Assembly: GCF_002263495.1 (NCBI RefSeq)
Contig: NZ_CP022753.1
Span: forward strand, 3,472,001 to 3,536,000
Reading direction: 5' to 3'
DNA: 64,000 bases
DNA from: Nocardiopsis gilva YIM 90087
Lineage (GTDB): Bacteria; Actinomycetota; Actinomycetes; Streptosporangiales; Streptosporangiaceae
Part shown: one piece after another, positions 27,511 through 34,998 of the stretch
Layout of the letters: each line of letters begins with the position of its first letter
Position numbering within the stretch: the stretch's first letter is position 1
The notes under the pieces: generated by a model
The model's input: the letters and a program-made list of their open reading frames with translations, nothing else
Databases searched by the model: none
Told to the model about the DNA's origin: nothing
Program-made: the position numbers and the translations under genes

Positions 27511-28140
27511 CGCGGAGCCTTGCCGACCCTCACCGTGACCACCAGCGATGGCTGCCAGCCGGGCCTCGACGACATCATCGCCTTCGGCACGAGGAGCCCC
27601 GGTAGCACTGACGAAGTTTCGGTCGGATATAGCCACGACCTGCGGTGAAAACGATCTGGTTGGTTGAGGGGCTCGCGGCGCTAGCCGACGGACGCTGCTA
27701 GCGAAAGGCGATGTGTGACGGCCCCGACCGCGCTGGCTGTGATCGGGGCCCGTCGCGCGATCGCGGGCAGTCAGGTCGCGCCGGTCTTCCACGCGCCGAC
27801 CAAGATCAGCGCCATCGGGAGCCTGTCGACGACGGCCAGTGCGAGGAAGGAGAAGGGGCCTTCCCCCACCATGACAACACCTGAGTTAGCGACAGGGACT
27901 ACCGCCGCCGGAAAACCCTTTGAGCCTTCCCACCGCGTTCCCGTAGGTTGCCTGCGGCCCCCGTCGCAGTGAGGACAGAGGACAAACCGCGTGACCCCGC
28001 CTGCTCTTTAGACCTGACGCCTTCTTCCGCTCACCTCCAAGCCGACCCTCAGGTCGGCTCTGCCGGGCTGCCCGTGTGTGCCCGGTCATGCAGCGTTTGA
28101 GGCCGCGCGCAATCGGTCTTGTGTCAGGTCTAGAGAGATC
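27511..28140. other. 630-base stretch without recognisable gene
   Basis: No frame on either strand resembles a known protein or has convincing start signals. A small hairpin, AGCCGACC-CTCA-GGTCGGCT, lies near 28032-28051. The right end must contain the promoter of the DUF1062 gene. Confidence 0.4.
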
Positions 28141-28701
28141 ATGTCTTCAAAACCTCATACTGTGCTGCCCTGGGTCATTCGTCGGACCAGGCTCCCTCTG
28201 CTGTCGTTGCGGTGCGTGGACTGCCGGTCGGAGTCGGCCACCACCGGCGAGGGCAGGTTCCGCGTCAACGCCAACGGCAAACTGCTGGACGTGTGGCTGC
28301 TGGTCCGCTGCGTGTCCTGCGATCGGACGCGCAAGCTCACCGTGCACGAGCGAGCGCCGGTCAGATCCTTCGATCCGGCCAAGCTCGACGGCTACCACAC
28401 CAGCGATCCGGAGCTGGTGGCGTCCACGCTGCTGGATCCGCTACTCGCCCGGCGTAACCGCTTCACCGTGGACTGGAAGGGGGCCTGGCGGCTGGACATC
28501 CCGTCGGCATGGCTCGACGAGGCGTGGCCGGTCCAGCTGGAGGTCGTCTTCGAGGATCCGGCGTCGGTGCGCCCGGAGCGGCTCATCGCGCACGGGCTCG
28601 GCCTCAGCAGGAACGAGGTGCTGCGCCGGATCAAGTGCGACATTCCGCTGCGCCGTCCGACGAGCGCCGGGTTCACCTTTACCGTGATGGCCGGGGACTA
28701 G
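28141..28701 (+). CDS. DUF1062-family protein
   Basis: A 186-residue soluble protein of the DUF1062 family. It has a zinc-ribbon-like N-terminal half with LSLRCVDCRSES and LLVRCVSCDRTRKLTVHERA. A conserved middle (SFDPAKLDGYHTSDPEL) is followed by a C-terminal part with HGLGLSRNEVLRRIKCDI. Function is unknown. ATG 28141 starts the similarity; an upstream in-frame ATG at 28078 adds residues without family support. The stop codon TAG lies within CTAG, the four bases duplicated at the ends of the IS5 element that follows, so the insertion left this gene intact. Confidence 0.82.
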   Translation: MSSKPHTVLPWVIRRTRLPLLSLRCVDCRSESATTGEGRFRVNANGKLLDVWLLVRCVSCDRTRKLTVHERAPVRSFDPAKLDGYHTSDPELVASTLLDPLLARRNRFTVDWKGAWRLDIPSAWLDEAWPVQLEVVFEDPASVRPERLIAHGLGLSRNEVLRRIKCDIPLRRPTSAGFTFTVMAGD

Positions 28702-29602
28702 GCAGTGTTTTTCGAACGGGTGAGGTCGCGTAGCCAGATCCGTATCGAGGCGAGCTGGACGGTCCCGTCGTAGATCGCGGCGCGCTTGTCGTACCTGGTG
28801 GCCACGGCCCGGTTCTGCTTGAGCAGGTTGATCGCCCGTTCTACAGTGTTGCGGCCGCGGTAGGCACCCCGGTCGAAAGCCGGGGGCCGACCGCCCGCCG
28901 ATCCCTGCGCCTGCGATTGGCCCGCTGGTCGGCGGGCTGGGCAATGGTCGCCTTGATACCGCGCCTGCTCAGGTGGGAGCGGATCGCCGCTGAGGAGTAG
29001 GCCTTGTCCGCGAGCAGCCGGTCGGGCCTGGTCCGGGGGCGCCCGACCGAGCGGGGCAGGTGCAGGGCGACCATCAGCGGCTCGAACATGGGCGCGTCAC
29101 CGCGCTGGCCGGGCTGGTCGCGGTCACCAGCGGCCGCCTGCGCTGGTCGGCGATCAGGTGGATCTTGGTGGTCAGCCCGCCCGGGAACGTCCCAGTGCTT
29201 CCGAGCCGTCCGCTTCGTCCCGTACCGCTTCCCCTTTTTCGCGGCTCCGGCGGCGTGGGAGTGGGCGCGCACGCTGGTGGAGTCGATGCCGACCACCAGG
29301 TCTTCTCCGGTGGCGGCGTCGATGCGCAGCCGGTCGGCGATCCTTTGCCAGGTGCCGTCCAGGCACCAGCGGCGGTGGCGCCCGGCCGCGGTCTCCCAGG
29401 GGCCGTAGCGTTCGGGCAGGTCACGCCAGGGGATCCCGGTGCGGGTTCGGAACAGCACGGCGTTGATGACGCGGCGGTGGTCGGCCCATTGGCCGCCTTT
29501 GGGCGGGTTGTCGGGCATGAGCGGGGCGAGCAGGGCCCACTCGGCATCGGTGAGTTCATGACGGCCGGACACGCTCACCAAGATTGCCAGCGCGAGCCCC
29601 AC
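28698..29602 (-). pseudogene. IS5-family transposase, frameshifted
   Basis: The N-terminal part reads LTDAEWALLAPLMPDNPPKG and TGIPWRDLPERYGPWETAAG, followed by the first DDE Asp in VVGIDSTSVRAHSHAAGAAK. Near 29190 similarity shifts to another frame (GTFPGGLTTKIHLIADQRRR), returns near 29110 (FEPLMVALHLPRSVGRPRTR, then LLADKAYSSAAIRSHLSRRG) and shifts again near 28880 to end LLKQNRAVATRYDKRAAIYD and TRSKNTA. The stop codon comes from the CTAG target site itself. Many IS5 elements make a fused protein by -1 frameshifting, but three changes of frame point to decay. Confidence 0.72.
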
Positions 29603-29630
29603 TCCACCCGCCGATTCAAAAAACAGGCCC
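28702..29630 (-). mobile_element. IS5-family insertion sequence (IS427-like), intact ends
   Basis: The 929-base element has imperfect terminal inverted repeats that share TGTTTTT followed by GAA and GG (left GCAGTGTTTTTCGAACGGG, right on the other strand GGCCTGTTTTTTGAATCGG). CTAG occurs directly outside both ends (28698-28701 and 29631-29634), the probable target duplication. It holds one transposase gene on the reverse strand. A shorter, decayed relative lies at 30915-31577. Confidence 0.78.
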
Positions 29631-29636
29631 TAGCGG

Positions 29637-29971
29637 GGATGTAGCCGCGGCGCGCGATCCCCTCAAGCATCCGTGCGAAATACGCCTCGTCCAGCGGCGG
29701 CTCCGGCGGCATGGAGTCGCCCTGGACGACCACGGTGGGCGCGGAGCGGGCCATCTCGGTGATGCGTCGCGCCGTTTGGGTGCGATCAGTTCCCGGTCGG
29801 CTTCATCGAGGCGGAAGAAGCGGTCCAGGTGAGCGCGCGAGGGCAGCTCGGCATAGCGGCCAATAGCGGGCCGCTTGCTCATCGGTGAGGAATTCAGCTG
29901 GCATGCCCCAGAAGTTACGAGCAGGGGCGACGCCCTTAGCGCCGGATGCCGCTCGCTTGTTCCTCTGCCCC
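29637..29971 (-). pseudogene. Tn3 left-end relic with internal tnpA deletion
   Basis: Positions 29933-29971 are a diverged copy of the Tn3 terminal repeat (ends CCCTTAGCGCC on the plus strand). The tnpA start follows at 29903: MPAEFLTDEQAARY, then after one inserted base GRYAELPSRAHLDRFFRLDE and LIAPKRR. From KRR the sequence jumps to ITEMARS, which in the complete copy at 5943 lies roughly 220 residues further on (RRVTEMARYG). So an internal deletion joined two similar RR sites. The remaining 40 codons to 29637 are unrecognised. Confidence 0.65.
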
Positions 29972-30410
29972 GACGCTGTAACGAGGACGAAAAGGGCGTC
30001 TCCGGCAGTTCACCGAATCACAACCAGAACTGCGCAGATCATCACGACTCAGCGAGCTCCGAGGCCTCTGACCAGCCCGTTGCCCCTTTCAGGATTATCT
30101 TGTCTGCCCCCGTACCATCACTACTCTCCCCATCGGCGTCCGGAACCCGTCGGCGTTTTCGCAGCCGACCGCCCGCGCGGCGGACCACCGGAGTCGCGCG
30201 CCGGTTCCCCGCCGTTCCACGCGGAGGCGTGGTGCGCGATGTGCCGCTGTTCGAGAAGAGAGAAGAGACCGCCCGGGGAGGGAATGACCAGCAGCGGCCG
30301 ATTCATGTTCCCCTTCGCGTGCGCGGCAGTAAGGTTGCGCCGGTTATGCGGCGTTCCGCGCCCGCAACATCGCCATCACCCGAATTCGGTCACAGAAAGC
30401 GGAGGGAACA
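29972..30410. other. Non-coding stretch before the spore-associated-like gene
   Basis: No recognisable gene on either strand in about 440 bases. Reverse-strand frames here have no family likeness. The last 60 bases carry the promoter and the GGAGGGAACA ribosome binding site of the gene at 30411. Confidence 0.4.
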
Positions 30411-30896
30411 ATGTCCAGTCGAAACCGCCGCGCCTTTCCGCGCGTCGCCATGATCGTTTCCGTCCTCACCGCTGGCCTACTGGTCTCGGCGAGCCCCGCC
30501 TCGGCCCACACGGTCGGGCAGGCGGTCCGCGCTCCCGCGGGCTGCGCCTGGATCAGCGGGGGCTACAGCACCCTGGACTCCTCACCAGTCAAAACGTCGT
30601 CGGGCACCAGATACGGGACTGTGTACCTGCTGTGGAGCAATGAATACAGGCAGAACTGCGTCATCACGCGCAAGACCGGTTCGCTCCATGGGACCTCGAC
30701 ATGGACCGACGCCACTCTGTACACCCAGGACGGTGGAACGTACTGGAACCGGGGCAACCTCTCCCACTACGCCGCCGCCACAGCCGCGGCCGCAGGAAAG
30801 TGCGTCAAATACCGCGGCATAATCCGCAGCGGAAAGGGCAGCACAGGCGGGACCAAGGCCCAGGGGGGCCGCGGCAGTTGGGGGAACTGCGGGTAG
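30411..30896 (+). CDS. Secreted protein similar to spore-associated protein A
   Basis: A 161-residue exported protein. A signal peptide covers residues 1-32 (basic RNRRAFPR, hydrophobic core, cleavage after ASPASA). The mature part has GTVYLLWSNEYRQNCVITRK, a hydrophobic LSHYAAATAAA stretch, GKCVKYRGIIRSG and a terminal NCG. This order (TVYL..NCV.T, Y..YA, GKC....G, NC-A/G) matches SapA-type spore-associated proteins of Streptomyces, which are found outside the cell and on aerial spores. Four cysteines probably make two disulfides. A clear ribosome binding site precedes ATG 30411. An IS5 relic abuts its 3' end. Confidence 0.7.
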   Translation: MSSRNRRAFPRVAMIVSVLTAGLLVSASPASAHTVGQAVRAPAGCAWISGGYSTLDSSPVKTSSGTRYGTVYLLWSNEYRQNCVITRKTGSLHGTSTWTDATLYTQDGGTYWNRGNLSHYAAATAAAAGKCVKYRGIIRSGKGSTGGTKAQGGRGSWGNCG

Positions 30897-30914
30897 TCCT
30901 GTGCGCCGCGGCGC

Positions 30915-31577
30915 TGCCCCCGTCCTCCATCGGGGCGGTTTCGCCGGGGGACTTGACGGCGTCGCCGCGGCGACCGGAATAGCGTTTCCGAATCCGGCCG
31001 GGGTCGCTCCCCGGTCGGCCGGCTGGGCGATGGTCGCCTTGATCTTGTGCCTGCGCAGCTGGGCCCCGATCGCCGCTGAGGAGGAGACCTTGTCCCCCGA
31101 CAGCCGGCTGGGGCGGGCCGCGATGGCCAGTGACCGCCGGTGCTGCTCGGCGAGCTGGTGGATCTTGGTGGTCAGCCCGCCCGGGGAGCGTCCGAGTGTT
31201 TCCGGTCCATCCGGTTCGTCCCGCGCCGTGTCCCCTTTTTCGCAGCCCCCGCGGCATGGGAGTGGGCGCGCACGCTGGTGGAGTCGATGCGCTGCCAGGT
31301 GCCGTCCAGGCACCAGCGGCGGTGGCGCCCGGCCGCGGTCTCCCAGGGGCTGTAGCGTTCGGGCAGGTCGTGCCAGAGGATATCCCGGTGCGGGTTCGGA
31401 ACAGGATGGCGTTGATGACGCGGCGGTGGTCGGCCCATTGGCCGCCTTTGGGGGTTTGGCGGGCGTAAGCGGGGCGAGCAGGGCCCACTCGGCATCGGTG
31501 AGGTCGAAACGGCCCGACACGCTCACCGAGCCTGCCAGGCTGAGCTCCGCTCCACCCGCCGATTCAAGAAACAGAAC
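30915..31577 (-). mobile_element. Decayed second IS5-family copy
   Basis: The right end keeps the inverted repeat (reading GGTTCTGTTTCTTGAATCGG on the reverse strand) and a CTAG next to it at 31578. The transposase start is MSVSGRFDLTDAEWALLAPL, then several frame changes and a deletion that removes about 15 residues before DSTSVRAHSHAAGA. The left third of the element, including the last catalytic block and the other terminal repeat, is missing or unrecognisable. It is related to but clearly diverged from the copy at 28702. Confidence 0.7.
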
Positions 31578-31648
31578 CTAGAGCCGTCTGAGCTCCAGGT
31601 TGGGAGTGTCCGGTCAGCGGCCAGGCGCACATCGTCGGCGACGACCCC

Positions 31649-32317
31649 TCAGCGGGTGGTGAGGAGGCCATCCACCAGGGCTCGGAGGCCATCCACGTAG
31701 GTGTCCTCGGCGGTCAGCGGCGCCCACTGGTCCGCGACCTGCGCCAAGCGGGGTAGCTCGTCCGGGTCGAGATCGGCGAAGACTCGCTCCCGGAAGGTCG
31801 CACGGTCATCGTCTGCGCGCCGCCGGGCCGCTGTCGCCCGGACCACGATCTCTCCGGCGGTGTAGTACCAAATCGTGCGGTAACCGTGCACGGCCCGCTC
31901 GGGGGGCAGGCCGCATTCGACCAGGCCGTCGACGATCTGCTCGACGAACCATAGTGCGGACGTGGACATCAGGTCATCGGCGGTCAGCACCTCCACGATC
32001 CAGGGGCAGGCGGCGAGCGCCTCGTGGATCGCGGCAGCGGCGACGATGATCCGCTCGCGAGGCTGGGCGGGCAGTTCGGGTCGGTGCAGGGTCCGCGCGG
32101 CGTGGTCGTCCAGCAGCAGGACGAGCAGTTCTTCCTTGTTGCGGACGTGGTGGTAGAGCGCCATCGGCGTACTGCCGATCTCTGTGGCCAGCCGTCGCAT
32201 GGTCAGCCGGTCCACGCCTTCTGCGTCCACGATCCGGCGGGCCGTCTCGACAACCTCCTCACGGGAGATGCGGGGAGGTCGGCCGAGGGTTTTGCGCGAT
32301 GTGGACGGTTGCGGCAT
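31649..32317 (-). CDS. TetR-family transcriptional regulator (TetR_C-type ligand domain)
   Basis: A 222-residue regulator. The helix-turn-helix is RLTMRRLATEIGSTPMALYH with the typical HVRNKEELLVLLLD continuation. The C-terminal domain is of the TetR_C type found in drug-binding regulators, with PWIVEVLTADDLMSTSALWF and YRTIWYYTAGEIVVR lining the ligand pocket region. The start at 32317 follows an acceptable ribosome binding site. It is divergent from a small membrane ORF and a cupin gene, and the AT-rich gap at 32340-32380 probably contains its operator. Confidence 0.87.
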   Translation of the reverse strand: MPQPSTSRKTLGRPPRISREEVVETARRIVDAEGVDRLTMRRLATEIGSTPMALYHHVRNKEELLVLLLDDHAARTLHRPELPAQPRERIIVAAAAIHEALAACPWIVEVLTADDLMSTSALWFVEQIVDGLVECGLPPERAVHGYRTIWYYTAGEIVVRATAARRRADDDRATFRERVFADLDPDELPRLAQVADQWAPLTAEDTYVDGLRALVDGLLTTR

Positions 32318-32374
32318 GCCCTCATCATCCCCCAGGTGTCGACAACGGCGTTCCCCTAACAGTACTTTCCTTAC

Positions 32375-32719
32375 ATGTATAAAAATTCACGAGGGCACCC
32401 CGGAGTGGTGCTGGCGGCGGTGGCCGTCGCCCAGCTCGCCGCCGCCCTCTTCGTTCTCGCGGTGGTCGTGGCGATCGGCGTGTTGCCCCCCGCCGGGCCG
32501 AAACACCGGCCCGGCGACCCGCCGCCCCCGCAAGGAACCGACTGGAAGGAACGCCGTCATGACGACCCCCATCTCATCCATCGACCTGTTCGCCTCGGCG
32601 CTGCACATCCACCCCGACGGCGATGTCCGAGCCGCCGAACGGCGCATGACGAGCAGCGATTCCGGCGCCTGGCAGATCGCGACATTCCACGTGGAGACCG
32701 ACGCCGACGTTCACGCTGA
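32375..32719 (+). CDS. Small membrane protein ORF, hypothetical
   Basis: ATG 32375 begins a frame with one strong membrane segment (VVLAAVAVAQLAAALFVLAV and a little more) followed by a proline-rich PPAGPKHRPGDPPPPQG linker. After about 55 residues the frame runs on inside the cupin gene and becomes arginine-rich read-through, so the natural protein may be shorter or the gene broken. TATAAA occurs just upstream on the forward strand. I cannot assign a family. It could be the N-terminal remnant of a transporter. Confidence 0.35.
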   Translation: MYKNSRGHPGVVLAAVAVAQLAAALFVLAVVVAIGVLPPAGPKHRPGDPPPPQGTDWKERRHDDPHLIHRPVRLGAAHPPRRRCPSRRTAHDEQRFRRLADRDIPRGDRRRRSR

Positions 32720-32960
32720 CTATTGGGAGATGCACCCGGAGGCCGAGGAAGCGGTGTGCTGCTTGACCGGCGGCGTCCGCCTCTGCTTCCGTGCCACCAG
32801 GCCCGGTGGCGGGGAGGACATGGTGCAGTTGCGGGCAGGCAGCGCCGTGATCGTTCCCCGTGGTCGCTGGCACCGCCTGGAGCTGGACGCTCCCAGCGAC
32901 CTGGTGTCGATCACCCTTCGCCACGGCACCCGCCTCGAAAAGCGCACTGACACTCGCTGA
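32559..32960 (+). CDS. Cupin-domain protein
   Basis: A 133-residue single-domain cupin. The first metal motif is EMHPEAEEAVCCLTGGVRLC and the second is AVIVPRGRWHRLELD. His in EMHPE, Glu in EEAV and His in RWHR are the likely metal ligands. AAGGAACGCC precedes ATG 32559. Cupins of this size act as sugar epimerase, dioxygenase or ligand-binding proteins; nothing narrows the choice. It is divergent from the TetR gene, which may control it. Confidence 0.78.
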   Translation: MTTPISSIDLFASALHIHPDGDVRAAERRMTSSDSGAWQIATFHVETDADVHADYWEMHPEAEEAVCCLTGGVRLCFRATRPGGGEDMVQLRAGSAVIVPRGRWHRLELDAPSDLVSITLRHGTRLEKRTDTR

Positions 32961-33130
32961 CCGGACTATGGCCCGGCAGATGCGCTGCCGGGCCACGCCG
33001 AGCAGGGGATCGGAGTCCTGGGCCGCGGTGTGCATACGGGCGCGCTCGTCGGGCAGCTCGCGGGGTGCGGCGCGTTCCACGGCCCCGGAGGTCCGGCGGT
33101 GTCCGGGTGGCAGTGGGGTGGGGGTCACGG

Positions 33131-33574
33131 TCAGGGGGCAGCCTGGCGGTTAGTTCCGGCGAGACCAGCGAACGGCAGCGGGCAACAGGAACTGTGGGCG
33201 CAGGCGGTCAGGTCATCGCAGCCCGCCGCCAGCGCTTCGGTCAGCGCCTGACGGATGATGGTGAGGTCGGCAATCTTCGCCTCGACCTCGGCGAGCTTTT
33301 CGTGCGCGCGCTCGCGCAGCCCGGCTCGGGGGCGGCCGTGATGGTGAGTGCCGGCCTCCAGCAGGTCGGCAACCTCGTTCAATGTGAAGCCGAGCCGCTG
33401 GGCCGCCTTGATGACCCGCAGTACGGCGACCGTCTCCGGCGGATAGAGCCGGTGGCCGCCGTTTGACCGTTGCGGCTCGGCCAGCAGTCCGCGGCGCTCG
33501 TAGTAGCGCAGTGTCTGGAGGTTCACTCCGGCCGCCTCGGCGACCTGCCCAGTGCGCATCGGCGGCCTGCTCAC
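33131..33574 (-). CDS. MerR-family, probably metal-responsive regulator
   Basis: A 147-residue MerR-type activator starting at GTG 33574 (which overlaps the preceding stop as GTGA) or at ATG 33559. The winged helix is RTGQVAEAAGVNLQTLRYYE, then RGLLAEPQRSNGGHRLYPPE; the long dimerisation helix follows. The C-terminal effector region has AAGCDDLTACAHSSCCPLPF, a cysteine cluster seen in heavy-metal-responsive members. It is the last gene of a three-gene operon whose promoter (34639-34669) has the 19-base spacer with palindrome that MerR proteins need. So it very likely controls its own operon. The metal is not certain; mercury or another soft metal is plausible. Confidence 0.85.
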   Translation of the reverse strand: MSRPPMRTGQVAEAAGVNLQTLRYYERRGLLAEPQRSNGGHRLYPPETVAVLRVIKAAQRLGFTLNEVADLLEAGTHHHGRPRAGLRERAHEKLAEVEAKIADLTIIRQALTEALAAGCDDLTACAHSSCCPLPFAGLAGTNRQAAP

Positions 33575-34080
33575 GGCGATTGCTCCAGCGCGGCGGAGGC
33601 CCGTGCGGCTAGCGCATCGAGCACCGTCTTCTGCGTCGGCGGCACGGTCATCTCCCAGTGCAGCCGATCCGCGTGGCGGGTGAAGGCGAAGGTGAAGAAC
33701 GAGCAGCAGCCGCTTTCCCGCGCGGCCAGGTCCCAGGCCGCGGCCCCGTATCCGATATCCACGACCAGCCGCAGCCGGGTCGGCTCCAGTCGGGCCACGG
33801 CGCGCACCGCATCGGCGAACAGTGCATCGAACTGCGCAATCCGGTCGGGCAGCTGCACCACATCCAGCGTGCATTCTGCCGGTGCCCACACCGTCTGCGC
33901 CGATCGGTCACTCCTGTTCGGGGCCGCTACGGCTGCCCCAGCCCGGGCAGCGTCGCCATCGCCCGCTCCGCAGGCGCAGGCCCCCGCGGTCACGCACGCC
34001 GGGCCGCACGCGGCCTCCTTCTCCTCTGATACGGGGAAACGGGTGTTCCCGCCCGAGGCGCGCGCTTTATGGTCGTTCAT
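33571..34080 (-). CDS. Cysteine-rich conserved protein in MerR operon
   Basis: A 169-residue soluble protein. Residues about 20-45 carry a cysteine cluster (KEAACGPACVTAGACACGAG). The C-terminal 100 residues form a conserved domain with CTLDVVQLPDRIAQFDALFA, LRLVVDIGYGAAAWDLAARE and ESGCCSFFTFAFTRHADRLH, where the vicinal Cys-Cys could bind a metal. Its ATG at 34080 overlaps the stop of the gene before it and its stop overlaps the MerR start, so the three are translationally coupled. I recognise it as a family that accompanies MerR regulators in actinobacteria but not its biochemical role; metal binding or delivery is inference. Confidence 0.65.
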   Translation of the reverse strand: MNDHKARASGGNTRFPVSEEKEAACGPACVTAGACACGAGDGDAARAGAAVAAPNRSDRSAQTVWAPAECTLDVVQLPDRIAQFDALFADAVRAVARLEPTRLRLVVDIGYGAAAWDLAARESGCCSFFTFAFTRHADRLHWEMTVPPTQKTVLDALAARASAALEQSP

Positions 34081-34568
34081 CGACGGCCTCCTCCATCGCT
34101 CTGGGACCGGTCGAGCAGCAGGCCTAGCGTTGCCCCGTAGACCACGTGCAGGACCAGTGTGGCGATCGCGATCTTCGGGGTCTCGGCGGTGCCGAACGGC
34201 CCCCACCCCAGGTAGGGCAGCCACACCAGCCCCATCAGCGCCCACAGTACAGTCGCGTAGGCGACACCGATCAGCACCGTCACCCGGCGGAACAGCCCGG
34301 CGAGAAGCGCTCCGGCCGCCGCGCCGTAGGCCAGGTGGGCGGTGGCCGCCAGTGCGACCGCCCCGGGCTCCGGCACGGCCCCCAGGCCGTGGGATACCAG
34401 CGCCATCGGGACCGGCTTGGGCATCGGTGAGATGCCGGTCGCTGTCGCAGCCAGCATCGGCACGCTCATCGCCACCGTCGCCAGGGCGCCCCAGCCGATG
34501 CCGGCCACCAGTCGCTGCCGATCAAGCACCCGCCTCGGGCTGGTCGTCGTGTTTTGTTCTGTGGTCAC
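34077..34568 (-). CDS. Four-helix membrane protein, first gene of MerR operon
   Basis: A 163-residue integral membrane protein from GTG 34568 (MTTEQNTTTSPRRVL). Hydrophobic segments occur around GWGALATVAMSVPMLAATA, LAATAHLAYGAAAGALLAGL, LIGVAYATVLWALMGLVWL and IAIATLVLHVVYGATLGLLL, so four membrane helices are likely. No transport motif is visible. It is the promoter-proximal gene of an operon with a cysteine-rich protein and a MerR regulator, so it may move or sense the inducing metal or compound. The alternative ATG at 34604 would overlap the promoter region. Confidence 0.7.
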   Translation of the reverse strand: MTTEQNTTTSPRRVLDRQRLVAGIGWGALATVAMSVPMLAATATGISPMPKPVPMALVSHGLGAVPEPGAVALAATAHLAYGAAAGALLAGLFRRVTVLIGVAYATVLWALMGLVWLPYLGWGPFGTAETPKIAIATLVLHVVYGATLGLLLDRSQSDGGGRR

Positions 34569-34638
34569 GATGGCCTCTCTGTCTGTCGTCCTGGGCGCGC
34601 GCACGAGGGCCCGGCTGTCGCAGTTCCCTCGATTGCGA

Positions 34639-34669
34639 CGTTAGGCCTGTACCTAGGTACAGGTTGCAA
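34639..34669 (-). promoter_or_regulatory. MerR-type promoter with palindromic 19-base spacer
   Basis: On the reverse strand a -35 element TTGCAA (34669-34664) and a -10 element CTAACG (34644-34639) are 19 bases apart. The spacer contains the perfect 18-bp palindrome CCTGTACCTAGGTACAGG (34646-34663). This over-long spacer with a centred operator is the hallmark of MerR-activated promoters. The first gene starts 71 bases downstream. Confidence 0.8.
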
Positions 34670-34998
34670 GTGTGGAGCCCCCGTTGACAGTCACTTTCTA
34701 CGCGCGTCCTCTTCTTGGCGGACCGCCGACCGTCACTCGTCGATCGCCGAGCGGGTGGGCGACCTCCCTCCTCGCGGTCGTGGGCATCAAGCCCGACAGC
34801 GGGGGAGCCGCGTTCGTCCAGCCGCCGTTGGAACTCGTTGAAAGACTGGGCCTGTCGCGTGCGGTGAGCTCGCCCCTACGGGAGGGGCCGGACGTCCGTG
34901 CTCGCCAACCATGGCCGGATCTGGCCGAATCCTTGCCCAGCACCCCCTCCCTTGTAGTACTACGGAAAGTAGTACTACAAGCTGTAGAGGACGTGATC
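34670..34998. other. Gap between MerR promoter and monooxygenase gene
   Basis: About 330 bases. A forward frame is open through it and joins the monooxygenase, but it has no family likeness upstream of 34999 and crosses the operator. The only clear element is the long palindrome at 34951-34981. Confidence 0.45.
34951..34981. promoter_or_regulatory. 31-bp perfect inverted repeat before the monooxygenase
   Basis: Arms CTTGTAGTACTAC and GTAGTACTACAAG are exact complements around GGAAA, and each arm contains the smaller palindrome GTAGTACTAC. It ends 17 bases before ATG 34999, where a bound repressor would block the promoter or ribosome. It looks like a TetR-type operator; no such regulator is next to it. 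Confidence 0.75.

Noticed and set aside
34672..34998. 109-residue N-terminal extension of the monooxygenase
   Set aside because: The FAD-binding GxGxxG must be near the N-terminus, and the extension would cover the 31-bp operator.
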